Of a DNA stretch of 64,000 nucleotides, positions 8,752 through 16,782 are shown in pieces. The translations under genes and the position numbers were made by a program. The stretch comes from Sinorhizobium sp. 8-89 (GTDB lineage: Bacteria; Pseudomonadota; Alphaproteobacteria; Rhizobiales; Rhizobiaceae). The stretch's first letter is position 1. Each line of letters starts with the position of its first letter. Location of the stretch: the NCBI RefSeq assembly GCF_030124325.1, contig NZ_JASKLR010000004.1, positions 273,483-337,482 of the forward strand. The letters are read 5' to 3'. The notes beneath the pieces are model-generated. The model was not told the DNA's origin, did no database searches, and saw only the letters and a list, made by a program, of their open reading frames with translations.

Positions 8752-9528
8752 TCAGCCGCTCGCGGAGAAACGGGAGGAGGCGCGACGGTAGCCGCCTTGC
8801 GCAATTCGCGCGGTCGGCAGGATCGTCAGCGGTGCGAACCGCACTTCGTTGCGGTCCGCAAACATCATCCGCCGTTCGAACGGTTCGGAGTCGAAAATCG
8901 GATAGCGATCTAGGATGGAGGGTCGTTGACCACGCACCCGCGCGACCAGCAGAGCGCCGTCGGCATTGTAGACACCCAGATTTTCCCGGCACGCCACGAC
9001 CGTCTCGGAGGCAAAGATACGCTTGTAGAAGGCCGCATGGCGCGGCCGGCAAGCCGTCAGGCAGCGGTCGGCGGTGAAATATTCACAAGCCATCGCGACC
9101 GGCCGCAGCGTCAGATAGGGCAGCGCCCGCATCTCGTCGCCTAGCACCTCAGGGTCCACGGCAAGCCGGCCCGGATCGATCAGCACCATGCCCGCGTCCA
9201 GGAAGGTATCGATCTCCGGACCGAAGATGATTCCGGACGTGCTTGCCCGATGGTCCGGCGTCACGTGATGAACACGCACCGTGCTGACCAGGCTTTCGTC
9301 GAGGTAAATCCCGAAGACATAGGCATGGCTGTCGAAGTCGAGGTCATCGATCAGTGTCGACCCTGTCAGCTCCATCAGGTTGACGGCCTTGTAAGCCTTG
9401 TACCTGAGCCGCGCGATGTCTTCCATGTCCTCGCCGGTTTCGACGCGCCTGTATTCGACGCGATCGAGCAGTTGCATCAGCTTCTCGGAAAAAATCCCAG
9501 GCTCCGCCTGGCGCCCATCAGCACCCAT
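8752..9528 (-). CDS. FeeM-like N-acyl amino acid synthase / autoinducer-synthase-fold acyltransferase
   Basis: Predicted GNAT-related acyltransferase of 258 residues. The pattern resembles the N-acyl amino acid synthase FeeM core and the related acyl-homoserine-lactone synthase fold: ARLRYKAYKAV near residue 40, FDSHAYVFGIYLDESLVSTVRVH as the strand pair, then DPGRLAVDP and RALPYLTLRPVAMACEYF, where the acyl-carrier and acyl-CoA site usually lies. Such enzymes join a fatty acyl chain to an amino group; the substrate here is unknown. Start: GGGGG (9536-9540) lies 7 bases before ATG 9528; TTG at 9531 is unlikely. Three CtrA-type boxes lie just upstream (9545-9641), which is unusual for this family. 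The GGDEF-EAL gene upstream ends with its own terminator, so this gene should have its own promoter. Confidence 0.65.
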   Translation of the reverse strand: MGADGRQAEPGIFSEKLMQLLDRVEYRRVETGEDMEDIARLRYKAYKAVNLMELTGSTLIDDLDFDSHAYVFGIYLDESLVSTVRVHHVTPDHRASTSGIIFGPEIDTFLDAGMVLIDPGRLAVDPEVLGDEMRALPYLTLRPVAMACEYFTADRCLTACRPRHAAFYKRIFASETVVACRENLGVYNADGALLVARVRGQRPSILDRYPIFDSEPFERRMMFADRNEVRFAPLTILPTARIAQGGYRRASSRFSASG

Positions 9529-9544
9529 CAATCGACCCCCATAG

Positions 9545-9641
9545 TTAACAAAGGGTTAACCTATTGACGATTGACGAGGTGGCAACCACAAAATGATACA
9601 AACTGCATTTAACCTTTTGTTAACCTTAACAAAGGGTTAAC
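9545..9641 (-). promoter_or_regulatory. cluster of three exact CtrA boxes upstream of the FeeM-like gene
   Basis: The CtrA consensus TTAA-N7-TTAAC occurs at 9545-9560, 9609-9624 and 9626-9641, each exact. The first and third have the spacer CAAAGGG. All three also read as TTAA-N7-TTAA on the other strand because the half sites are palindromic. The second and third are separated by one base. A possible -10 (TATCAT on the minus strand, 9593-9598) follows box 2. The box nearest the gene lies 17 bases before its ATG, touching the ribosome binding region. Confidence 0.75.
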
Positions 9642-9671
9642 TTATATGGTAAATCCGGAATTTGAGGACCG

Positions 9672-9695
9672 AAAACCATCGGCGAGAGGCCGATG
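9672..9695 (-). terminator. probable terminator of the PAS-MGDEF-EAL gene
   Basis: CATCGGC (9677-9683) and GCCGATG (9689-9695) form a 7-bp stem with a 5-nt loop. On the minus strand GTTTTCGG follows. It lies 62 bases past the stop at 9757. Confidence 0.55.
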
Positions 9696-9756
9696 CGGGC
9701 GGAATTGCGGAGAGCGGCGTTTCTTGAAGCGAATGCGCCAGGGTTAAGACACGGCG

Positions 9757-12066
9757 TCAGGCGATGCGTTGCCTGGACGACTTCGTGGCTCGTTTCCGTG
9801 CACCTTGCTTGCACAAGGCGTCGATTGCGGAGGCCGGCATCGGTGCTGCGAAGACATAACCCTGTATCAGATCGGCGCAGTTGAACTCATTGATCAGCTG
9901 CAGCTGATCCGCGGTCTCCACGCCCTCGACAACCGTCTTCAGGCCAAGGGCCCGGGCGAGATTGGCGGTGCCCCGCAGCAGCTTGAAGCGGCGTGCGTCT
10001 TCACGAATGTTGCGAACGAAGGACCGATCGATCTTGATGATGCCCGCAGGCAGCGCATCGAGATAGCTGAGGCTCGAATAGCCCGTCCCGAAATCATCGA
10101 TGGCGATGGTTATGCCGCGGTCATGCAGGTCTCGGAGGATGCCCTGGACCTTGGTCGGCTCATCCATCAGGCAGCTTTCCGTCACTTCGAGGTGCAGCCG
10201 CGCCGGGTCCAGCCCCGTTTCCCGCAGTGCCTCGGTGACTATTGAAGCGATCTCGTCGCCCCTGAGATCGAGGACCGAAAGGTTGACCGACACGGATACG
10301 TCCGCCGGCCAGCGCATGCAGTCCTTGCATGCCTGGCGCAGAACATAGCGCGTGATGTCGGTGACGACCCCCATCTCTTCGGCAAGCTGGATGAACACGT
10401 TCGGGGGCACGGGCCCACGCTCCGGATGCGTCCAACGCGCCAGCGCCTCGCAGCATTCGATCCGCGATCCGTCCGGAGTGAACATCGGTTGGTAGGACAG
10501 GCTCAGGCTATTTGCGACGAGCGCGTCGCGCAGATCGCTCTTGAGCTTCTGCCGGTCGAGATAGCGGGCGTCCATCTCGCCTTCGAAGGCCGTGCAGCCA
10601 CCCTTGTTCTTTGCCTTGGTCTCCGAGAGCGCCAGATCCGCCTTGATCTGCAGTTCCTCGAAACGGAAATCGCCGCTTTCCACGATGACGAAGCCGGCGC
10701 TCATGGTCATGTTGAACGTGAAGCCGCCGGCCACGTAAATGCCGCGCATACCGGCATGCACCGCCCGGATCCGGTCCTCCAGATCGGAGGCATTTGCCTT
10801 GTTGGGAAAGAAGACCACGAACTCGTCGCCCATCAGGCGGGCGGCAATCGCATCGTTGCCCGCAAGGCTCTTGAGGCGTTCGGCAATTGCCTGAAGCAAC
10901 TTGTCGCCGACGATATGCCCTCGTGTATCGTTGACGTGCTTGAATTCCGCCACATCGACGAGGAGAAAGCCTACGTCGCGCTGATGCCCGCCATTGGCAA
11001 CCATCGCGTTGTGGGCAAGTTCGGCAAAATAGTCTCGGCTCGGCAGTCCCGTCAGCGTATCGAAGCGCACCATCTGCAGGATCTGCTTTTCCGCCTGCAC
11101 GCGTGCCGTCACATCCTCGAAGATCAACACGATCTCGCCGTTCTCGCGTCGATTCGCCGAAAATTCGAGCGAGAGGTCCTGTGATGTGGAGATCAGCGCT
11201 CGGGACCGTTTTCCCTGAATGAGCAAGTCGAGCTGCCGCGCGATCTTGTCCTTGTTGTCCGCGCCAAGCGACATGCGGTCGGCGGCCTGTTCCAGCACTT
11301 CGCTGAGCAGGCGGTCCTTGAGATCGGCCTTGTCGCCGAGCCTCAGCAGTTCGCACGCGCGTTCATTCGCAACCACGATGCGATTGTGGTCGTCGAGCAT
11401 GAAAAGCCCGTGCGTCATATTGTTGAGTGCCGCGTCGAACTGCCCGGCAATTGTGGCGATTTCCCGCGCGGCGAGGACATTCTCGTAAAGGAAGGCGCGC
11501 ACATTGTTCGCCATCGTCCAGGTGGTCAGGATGAAAGGCAATATCAGCACCGCCAGGACGAGCATGTAGGGGTCTTGCAGCGTCAAGAGACCGACCACGA
11601 TCGGCAAGCAGGCCGCCGACGACAGCAAGAGGACCGCCCGTTCGGAACCATAGTTCCGGCCCACAAGCGAGATCATCGACGCGAGGGTCACCGAAATGCA
11701 CGCCAGTTCGGAGAAGGAATCCTGACTGACGGCGATTGCATATCCGCAGGCAATGCCGCAGGTCAGCGTCACGCTCACGCCGCCGACGATGTACCGGTTC
11801 TCCCATTTTCTGACGGTCGCGTTGTCAGCGCCGGAAAAGTCCTGCCGGTCGAACCGGGCCATGTCGAGGTTGCGCAGCGCCCAAACGACGACAATAGTCG
11901 CGGCGCAGGTCAGATAGAGAGGATCGGAGGTCTTGAGAAAGACAAGCAGGAAGGTCACGACATGCGACAGCATGCCGATCACCAGCGTCCGGCGATGTTC
12001 ATAGAGCGAACTCACAGACGACAGGTAGACATCTGTCGGAAGAGCGCCCCGTTCATTGGGCATCAT
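9757..12066 (-). CDS. membrane PAS-GGDEF(degenerate)-EAL protein, probable c-di-GMP phosphodiesterase
   Basis: A 769-residue inner-membrane signalling protein. Residues about 25-190 contain six to seven hydrophobic helices of an unnamed sensor. A PAS-like segment follows (about 205-330, GLFMLDDHNRIVVANERA). The GGDEF domain (about 335-495) has the signature changed to LMGDEF (411-416), with the first Gly replaced by Met. The EAL domain (about 510-755) is complete: CCEALARW (E540), LEVTES, IDDFGTGYSSL (D657, D658) and VVEGVET. This suggests degradation of c-di-GMP, with the GGDEF part perhaps sensing GTP; synthesis is doubtful. GGAG lies 8 bases before ATG 12066. It is monocistronic, with a terminator at 9672-9695. 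Confidence 0.9.
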   Translation of the reverse strand: MMPNERGALPTDVYLSSVSSLYEHRRTLVIGMLSHVVTFLLVFLKTSDPLYLTCAATIVVVWALRNLDMARFDRQDFSGADNATVRKWENRYIVGGVSVTLTCGIACGYAIAVSQDSFSELACISVTLASMISLVGRNYGSERAVLLLSSAACLPIVVGLLTLQDPYMLVLAVLILPFILTTWTMANNVRAFLYENVLAAREIATIAGQFDAALNNMTHGLFMLDDHNRIVVANERACELLRLGDKADLKDRLLSEVLEQAADRMSLGADNKDKIARQLDLLIQGKRSRALISTSQDLSLEFSANRRENGEIVLIFEDVTARVQAEKQILQMVRFDTLTGLPSRDYFAELAHNAMVANGGHQRDVGFLLVDVAEFKHVNDTRGHIVGDKLLQAIAERLKSLAGNDAIAARLMGDEFVVFFPNKANASDLEDRIRAVHAGMRGIYVAGGFTFNMTMSAGFVIVESGDFRFEELQIKADLALSETKAKNKGGCTAFEGEMDARYLDRQKLKSDLRDALVANSLSLSYQPMFTPDGSRIECCEALARWTHPERGPVPPNVFIQLAEEMGVVTDITRYVLRQACKDCMRWPADVSVSVNLSVLDLRGDEIASIVTEALRETGLDPARLHLEVTESCLMDEPTKVQGILRDLHDRGITIAIDDFGTGYSSLSYLDALPAGIIKIDRSFVRNIREDARRFKLLRGTANLARALGLKTVVEGVETADQLQLINEFNCADLIQGYVFAAPMPASAIDALCKQGARKRATKSSRQRIA

Positions 12067-12496
12067 GAACCAAGCTCCGGGTTTGCCGGATTGTTAGGGT
12101 CGAGGACTTAACGAAAGATTTCGCCTAACTTCCCGAAAGACCTGCCAAATTGCAGGATAGCCTGCAAAACGGCATTGGGGTAGATGCACCGATTCAACCC
12201 AGTATTGTAAAAGTCTCGAAATAAGGCCTGCTTTCACAACCAAGCATAGTATTTCTGCGTCAGAAATTCGGACTGCGACTTGCACACTTCTTCGACTGGC
12301 CGAGGCGCCGCTGCTTTTTTCCGGATGAAATGGTTACCCGACCTTGAAGAAATGCCCTAAATTCCTGCCACGCTCATCTCCGGAGGCGCCGGACGAACCG
12401 GGTCGCCGGCCGCGGATCATCGGCAACGATTCTCCATAGTTGACTTTAACCAGTATCTGACTGCAAGGCTTTTTCGAACGGAAACGGAGTTTGATG
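12067..12496. other. 430-base divergent intergenic region
   Basis: Separates the minus-strand PAS-EAL gene from the plus-strand amidotransferase-like gene, so both promoters must lie here. I see no gene. Visible structure: a dyad ATTTCTG-CGT-CAGAAAT at 12251-12267, and CCTGC/GCAGG repeats at 12141-12165. No convincing -35/-10 pair or terminator can be assigned by eye. Confidence 0.4.
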
Positions 12497-13249
12497 ATGT
12501 CGAAACCTGTCGTTGCGGTCCCTTGCGACTTTCGCGAATTCGACGGCAATGTCTGGCATGTTGCCGCCCATCAATATGTGCGGGCGGCGGTCGAAGGCTC
12601 TGGCGTCATACCATTTCTCATTCCGGCGCTCGAAACCGGCAATGACATCGATGAGATCCTCGATCGCGTCGACGGCGTTCTCGCCAGCGGCGCACGCTCC
12701 AATGTCCACCCTTCCCTCTACGGAAGGCAAGCGACGGACGCTGACGGTCCGTTCGATCCCGGTCGCGATGCCACCAGCCTGCCGCTGATCCGCCGCGCGC
12801 TCGATCGCGGCATTCCGCTGCTCGCCATCTGCCGCGGCATTCAGGAGCTCAACGTTGCCCTCGGCGGCACGCTCGCGACCGAAATTCAGGACCAGCCGGG
12901 CATCTGGGATCATCGCAAGCCCGATGTCCCCGAACTCGACGCCGCCTACGGCATTCGCCAGGACGTGATCGTCAAGGAAGGAAGCTGCCTGGCGCCCGTT
13001 CTCGGCGCAGGCCGCATCAGGGTCAATTCCCTGCACCGGCAAGCGATCGCGGCGACCGCGCCGCGCCTCGCGATCGAAGCGGTTGCCGACGACGGCACGA
13101 TAGAGGCGGTGTCGGTCATCGGCGCCAAGGCCTTCGCCGTCGGCGTGCAATGGCATCCGGAATACTGGGTGAAAACCGATGCGCCTTCGGCCTCGCTTTT
13201 CAAGGCCTTTGGTGATGCGGTGCGTGGCTATAGAGAGGCGAAGGCCTGA
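12497..13249 (+). CDS. gamma-glutamyl-gamma-aminobutyrate hydrolase family (PuuD-like, peptidase C26)
   Basis: A cytosolic class-I glutamine amidotransferase-like hydrolase of 250 residues. The nucleophile elbow LLAICRGIQELNVALGG places the Cys near residue 112, and GVQWHPEYW near the C-terminus supplies the catalytic His and Glu. These motifs define the family of PuuD, which releases GABA from gamma-glutamyl-GABA in putrescine catabolism; no other puu gene is present here, so another gamma-glutamyl compound is possible. ATG 12497 lies 7 bases after GGAG; ATG 12494 is an alternative. It converges on the hydroxyacid dehydrogenase gene with only 12 bases between, and there is no visible terminator. 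Confidence 0.85.
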   Translation: MSKPVVAVPCDFREFDGNVWHVAAHQYVRAAVEGSGVIPFLIPALETGNDIDEILDRVDGVLASGARSNVHPSLYGRQATDADGPFDPGRDATSLPLIRRALDRGIPLLAICRGIQELNVALGGTLATEIQDQPGIWDHRKPDVPELDAAYGIRQDVIVKEGSCLAPVLGAGRIRVNSLHRQAIAATAPRLAIEAVADDGTIEAVSVIGAKAFAVGVQWHPEYWVKTDAPSASLFKAFGDAVRGYREAKA

Positions 13250-13261
13250 TCTCGCCTTCTG

Positions 13262-14227
13262 TCAGCCTTTGCGCCGGAACGGCGTTTCAACGACCGGCGT
13301 GAGAGCCTCTCCGGTCGAAAACCACGCCTTCAAATTGTCGACGACCAGATCGGACATCGCATTGCGGGTCACCACAGACGCGGATGCCACATGCGGCAGA
13401 AGCGACACGTTCGGAAAAGCCAGCAGGGCCTCCGGCACATGTGGCTCATTTTCAAAGACATCGAGCCCCGCTCCCGCGATGATACCGTTCTGGAGGGCCG
13501 CAACCAGCGCGGCCTCGTCCACGGTCGAGCCGCGGCCGACATTGATCAGCACGCCCTGCGGTCCGAGCGCCGCCAGAACATCGGCGTTGACGGCCTTCAG
13601 TGTGCTCGACGTGCCCGGTACGATCACGATCAGCGTGTCGACGGCTTCGGCGAGACCCTTGAGGCTCGAATGATATGCAAAGGCTAGCCCCTCGCGCGGC
13701 GTGCGCGTGTGGTAGGCGATCGAAACGCCGAAGGCTTCGAGCCTCCTTGCGATCGCAAGGCCGATCCGCCCCAGGCCGAAGAGCCCGACTTTGCGCCCCC
13801 GGAGCGAGAGCGGGGAAAGCGGAAAGGCCCCTTCCCGGATCCAACGGCCCTGCCGCAGCCATTGCTCTGCCTGCGGCAAGAGCCGCAGCGTGTTGATGAG
13901 CAGGCCGATCGCGGTATCGGCGACTTCCTCGGTCAGGACATCCGGCGTGTTTGTGACGACAATTCCTCGCGCCGCCGCGCGGGTAACATCGACGCCGTCA
14001 TAGCCAACGCCGAAATTGGCAACGATTTCGAGATGAGGAAATGCATCCATGAGGTCCACCGGCAGGCGGCCGGAGACCGCTATCCCGACGACATCCGCCA
14101 TGTCCGGCGTCACAAGCTCCGCATCGGCTCGTTCGATGCGCATTATCTCGAACATTTCCGGGAGCCGGCCGAGAATGCGCTGGTTGATCTTGCCAGGCAC
14201 GAGAATTCTGGGACGGCTCTCGGACAT
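13262..14227 (-). CDS. D-isomer 2-hydroxyacid dehydrogenase (glyoxylate/hydroxypyruvate reductase type)
   Basis: A cytosolic NAD(P)H-dependent reductase of 321 residues. The cofactor motif GLFGLGRIGLAIARRLEAFG lies around 148-167, with HTRTPR downstream (the basic residues after the second strand favour NADPH). The catalytic Arg lies in INVGRGSTVDEAAL, Glu in AGAGLDVFENEP and His in LLPHVASAS, the full set for the family. Likely substrates are glyoxylate, hydroxypyruvate or 2-ketogluconate. It lies 23 bases downstream of a LacI-type regulator on the same strand, which suggests one operon and control by a sugar or sugar-acid derivative. Confidence 0.88.
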   Translation of the reverse strand: MSESRPRILVPGKINQRILGRLPEMFEIMRIERADAELVTPDMADVVGIAVSGRLPVDLMDAFPHLEIVANFGVGYDGVDVTRAAARGIVVTNTPDVLTEEVADTAIGLLINTLRLLPQAEQWLRQGRWIREGAFPLSPLSLRGRKVGLFGLGRIGLAIARRLEAFGVSIAYHTRTPREGLAFAYHSSLKGLAEAVDTLIVIVPGTSSTLKAVNADVLAALGPQGVLINVGRGSTVDEAALVAALQNGIIAGAGLDVFENEPHVPEALLAFPNVSLLPHVASASVVTRNAMSDLVVDNLKAWFSTGEALTPVVETPFRRKG

Positions 14228-14250
14228 CGATGCTCCTTTAGGGAACCTTT

Positions 14251-15273
14251 TCAGGCGGTGACGCGGAGCGGACCGGTCGACTGGCGAATGCGCATTTCCG
14301 GCTTTATCAGGTGGATGCCGTCCGGCTCGTGGCTGCCGGAGAGCTTGTCGAGAAGCGCCCGCGCCGCACTGCGGCCGACATCGGCCTGACCGTTCCAGAC
14401 CGTCGTCAGCGCCGGAGTCGCAATCGAAGCTTCCTCGAGATCGTCATAGCCGGTAACCGAAATATCGACGCCCGGCACGAGCCCCGCGCGGGCGATGCCG
14501 TTCATCATGCCGATCGCCACCAGGTCGTTCCAGCACACGACCGCCGTCGGTTTTTGCGGCAGCGACAAAAGATGCACCGCCGCCTCGAAGCCGCCCTGCT
14601 TGGAGCGAGGACCGGGAATGCGTAAGTCGGGATCGACGTCGATATTCGCCTTGCGCAGCGCGTTCACATAGCCCTGATAACGATCGCGGCCGGTCGAGGT
14701 CTGGTCGGTGCCGCCGACCATTGCGATGCAGCGATGGCCGAGCCCGATGAGGTGATTGGTCGCGAGCGAAATGCCATAGGCGTCGTCGCCGCGGAAGATC
14801 GGGACGTCGAGCCCTTCGATCGACCTGGCGATCAGGATCGCCGGCATGCCGTTGTCCTCGGCAAGCTGGATATCTTCAGGTGGCGTGCCGATCGCCGGCG
14901 ACATGATGACGCCGTCACCGCCAAGCTGCAGCAGCGTCTCGATAAAGTCGCGCTGCTTCTCGACGGAATCGTAATGATTGGAGAGGATGAAGGTCTGCTT
15001 GTCGCGATCGAGTTCCGCCTCGATCGCCTTGAGGATTTCACCGTAGAACGGGTTCATGATGTCGTGCACGACGACACCGATGATCCCCGAACGCGAGGTC
15101 CTCAAGCTGGCGGCGCGGCGATTGTATATATAGCCGAGCGCCCGTGCCTGCTCCTTGATCTTGTCGCGCGTAACGGTCGCCACCAGCGGGCTGTCACGCA
15201 ATGCCAGGGATACTGTCGCCGTTGAAAGGCCGAGTGTTTCCGCGATTGTCGAAAGCTTGACCTTTTGCGCCAC
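14251..15273 (-). CDS. LacI-family transcriptional regulator
   Basis: A 340-residue repressor. The N-terminal helix-turn-helix and hinge read VKLSTIAETLGLSTATVSLAL and then GYIYNRRAASLRT. The effector domain (about 60-340) includes GIIGVVVHDIMNPFYGEILK, AVVCWNDLVAIGMMNGIARAG and ISVTGYDDLEEA, like GalR/CcpA-type sugar sensors. Start choice: the frame extends to a TTG at 15291, but GGGGGG just before GTG 15273 is the better site. It heads an operon with the 2-hydroxyacid dehydrogenase. A 15-bp palindrome (15321-15335) lies 48 bases upstream and may be its own operator. The inducer is unknown. Confidence 0.9.
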   Translation of the reverse strand: MAQKVKLSTIAETLGLSTATVSLALRDSPLVATVTRDKIKEQARALGYIYNRRAASLRTSRSGIIGVVVHDIMNPFYGEILKAIEAELDRDKQTFILSNHYDSVEKQRDFIETLLQLGGDGVIMSPAIGTPPEDIQLAEDNGMPAILIARSIEGLDVPIFRGDDAYGISLATNHLIGLGHRCIAMVGGTDQTSTGRDRYQGYVNALRKANIDVDPDLRIPGPRSKQGGFEAAVHLLSLPQKPTAVVCWNDLVAIGMMNGIARAGLVPGVDISVTGYDDLEEASIATPALTTVWNGQADVGRSAARALLDKLSGSHEPDGIHLIKPEMRIRQSTGPLRVTA

Positions 15274-15308
15274 TATGCCCCCCAGTTTCAACCGATGTCG
15301 TCAGCCCG

Positions 15309-15335
15309 TTTTAAATCCTCTTTAAACTGTTTAAA
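15309..15335. promoter_or_regulatory. palindromic operator candidate upstream of the LacI gene
   Basis: TTTAAAC-T-GTTTAAA (15321-15335) is a perfect odd-length palindrome, and a half-site-like TTTTAAA lies at 15309-15315. The spacing from the GTG at 15273 fits autoregulation. LacI-family operators usually have a central CG, which this lacks. Confidence 0.35.
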
Positions 15336-15375
15336 TCGCCGCCGCAATCGGGAAGTGTCACCGCATGGGCACGGA

Positions 15376-15873
15376 TCAATCGGGCGCCCTTGCCGCCTGC
15401 AGATTGCTGTCGACCACGCGCAACAGTTTGAGGAGGGTACGCACCTGCTTGTCGGTCAGGCCCCGTGTGGCGAGCTTTTCGGAATGCTGTCCGGCCTCCG
15501 CAATTGTCTGCAGCCGCTCACGCCCTGGCGCGGTCAGGTAGACCTTGGTCAGGCGTGCGTCCTCTTCGTCCGGGCGTCGTTCGAGGAAGCCTTGCGCCTC
15601 CATGCGGCCGATTGTGCGTGTCATCGTCGGCGCCTTGACGCCAAGCTTCGCAGCAAGAGCGCCTGCCGTCAGGCCGTCGTTCTCGGCCAGTGCGAGCATC
15701 ACGCCGTCCTGCCCCGCATAAAGGCCGCTTTCATGCAGATTGCGGGAAAGTACGGTGCGCATCGAGCGCGCCGCCTGTACAAGAACTGAAGCAAGGTCGT
15801 GCGGCTCGACGGCAAGCTCGTCTTTCTTCTTGCCGTTCTTGCCTTTCTTTTCGGCCTTGCTCTTCTTGCCCAT
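15376..15873 (-). CDS. MarR-family transcriptional regulator
   Basis: A 165-residue winged-helix regulator. The first about 20 residues are almost all Lys and Gly (KKSKAEKKGKNGKKKDE), an unusually basic tail that may add nonspecific DNA contact. The MarR core follows: LYAGQDGVMLAL, LTAGALAAKLGVKAPTMTRT as the DNA-reading helix pair, and RRPDEEDARLTKVYLT as the wing with the conserved Asp and Arg. GGGAGG lies 5 bases before ATG 15873. It is divergent from the creatininase-family gene, with a 26-bp dyad between them, so autorepression plus control of that gene is likely. The ligand is unknown. Confidence 0.9.
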   Translation of the reverse strand: MGKKSKAEKKGKNGKKKDELAVEPHDLASVLVQAARSMRTVLSRNLHESGLYAGQDGVMLALAENDGLTAGALAAKLGVKAPTMTRTIGRMEAQGFLERRPDEEDARLTKVYLTAPGRERLQTIAEAGQHSEKLATRGLTDKQVRTLLKLLRVVDSNLQAARAPD

Positions 15874-15913
15874 TGGACCTCCCGCCGAATCCCGTACACT
15901 TACCTTTATAGCA

Positions 15914-15939
15914 ATACAGCTTGTGATTACGAACTGTAT
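15914..15939. promoter_or_regulatory. MarR-type operator candidate (26-bp imperfect palindrome)
   Basis: ATACAG (15914-15919) and CTGTAT (15934-15939) bound an imperfect dyad with further symmetry inside (TTGTGAT against ATTACGAA). It lies 41 bases before the MarR start and 49 bases before the creatininase-family start, where both promoters must be. Confidence 0.45.
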
Positions 15940-15987
15940 GACTCAAATAACAATTTTACGACAATCGGGAGGGAGAACCGAAGAGAA

Positions 15988-16779
15988 ATGTCGATGCCCG
16001 AGGCCCACTGGAACGATAACCCCGCAGACCTCGCACCTTCCGAGCGGAAGGAATGGATCGCAGTGCTGCCGCTCGGCGCGCACGAGCAGCATGGGCCGCA
16101 TCTTCCCTTCGAAACAGATCGGCTGATCGCCGAGGGCATCGTTCGGCGCGTTATCGCGGCGCTCCCCGAGGACCTGCCGGCGACGTTCCTCCCGGTCGAG
16201 CCCGTCGGTTATTCGGTAGAACACATGGATGCGCCCGGCACGCGCACGCTCGCCTATGACGAGGCGATCGGCCGCTGGCTCGGGATCGCCGAAAAGCTCC
16301 ACCGTCTCGGCATCCGCAAATTCGTAATGCTGAACGCCCACGGCGGCAACTCGCCGCTGATGACGATCGTTGCGACCGAGGCGCGGGTGCGCTTCAATAT
16401 GCTCGCAGTGGCGACGAGTTGGACTCGTCTCGGGCAGCCGGAAGGCTGGATCAGCACCGAGGACAAGGCGCTCGACATTCATGGCGGCGACATCGAGACC
16501 TCGGTCATGCTGGCGCTCCATCCGGACAGGGTGGACATGACGCGGGCCACCCAGTTTCCCTCCCGCCAGAGCGACTTCACCGCCCGCTTCAAGCATTTGC
16601 GCGCCTACGGTCCGCATGCGTTCGGTTGGAAGATGTCCGACCTTAACCGCGAGGGCGTCGCCGGCAACGCCGGCGCGGCGACTGCCGCGCGTGGTGATGT
16701 CCTCCTGGCCCACGCGGTGAAAGGCGTCATCGAACTGCTCGAGGACGTGAAGGCTTTCGACGTCGACGAACTTGCCTAG
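15988..16779 (+). CDS. creatininase family metal-dependent amidohydrolase
   Basis: A cytosolic amidohydrolase-like enzyme of 263 residues. Metal-binding signatures of the creatininase/MftE family are visible: GAHEQHGPHLPFETD (Glu, His and Asp ligands, about 33-47), MLNAHGGNSPL (His, near 112) and DIHGGDIETSVML (His, Asp and Glu, about 165-177). Members cleave cyclic or linear amides such as creatinine, or trim peptides in cofactor maturation. No mycofactocin or creatine genes are nearby, so the substrate is open. Start ATG 15988 (ATG 15994 is possible), with AGGGAG upstream. It is divergent from a MarR regulator. Confidence 0.85.
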   Translation: MSMPEAHWNDNPADLAPSERKEWIAVLPLGAHEQHGPHLPFETDRLIAEGIVRRVIAALPEDLPATFLPVEPVGYSVEHMDAPGTRTLAYDEAIGRWLGIAEKLHRLGIRKFVMLNAHGGNSPLMTIVATEARVRFNMLAVATSWTRLGQPEGWISTEDKALDIHGGDIETSVMLALHPDRVDMTRATQFPSRQSDFTARFKHLRAYGPHAFGWKMSDLNREGVAGNAGAATAARGDVLLAHAVKGVIELLEDVKAFDVDELA

Positions 16780-16782
16780 GAG

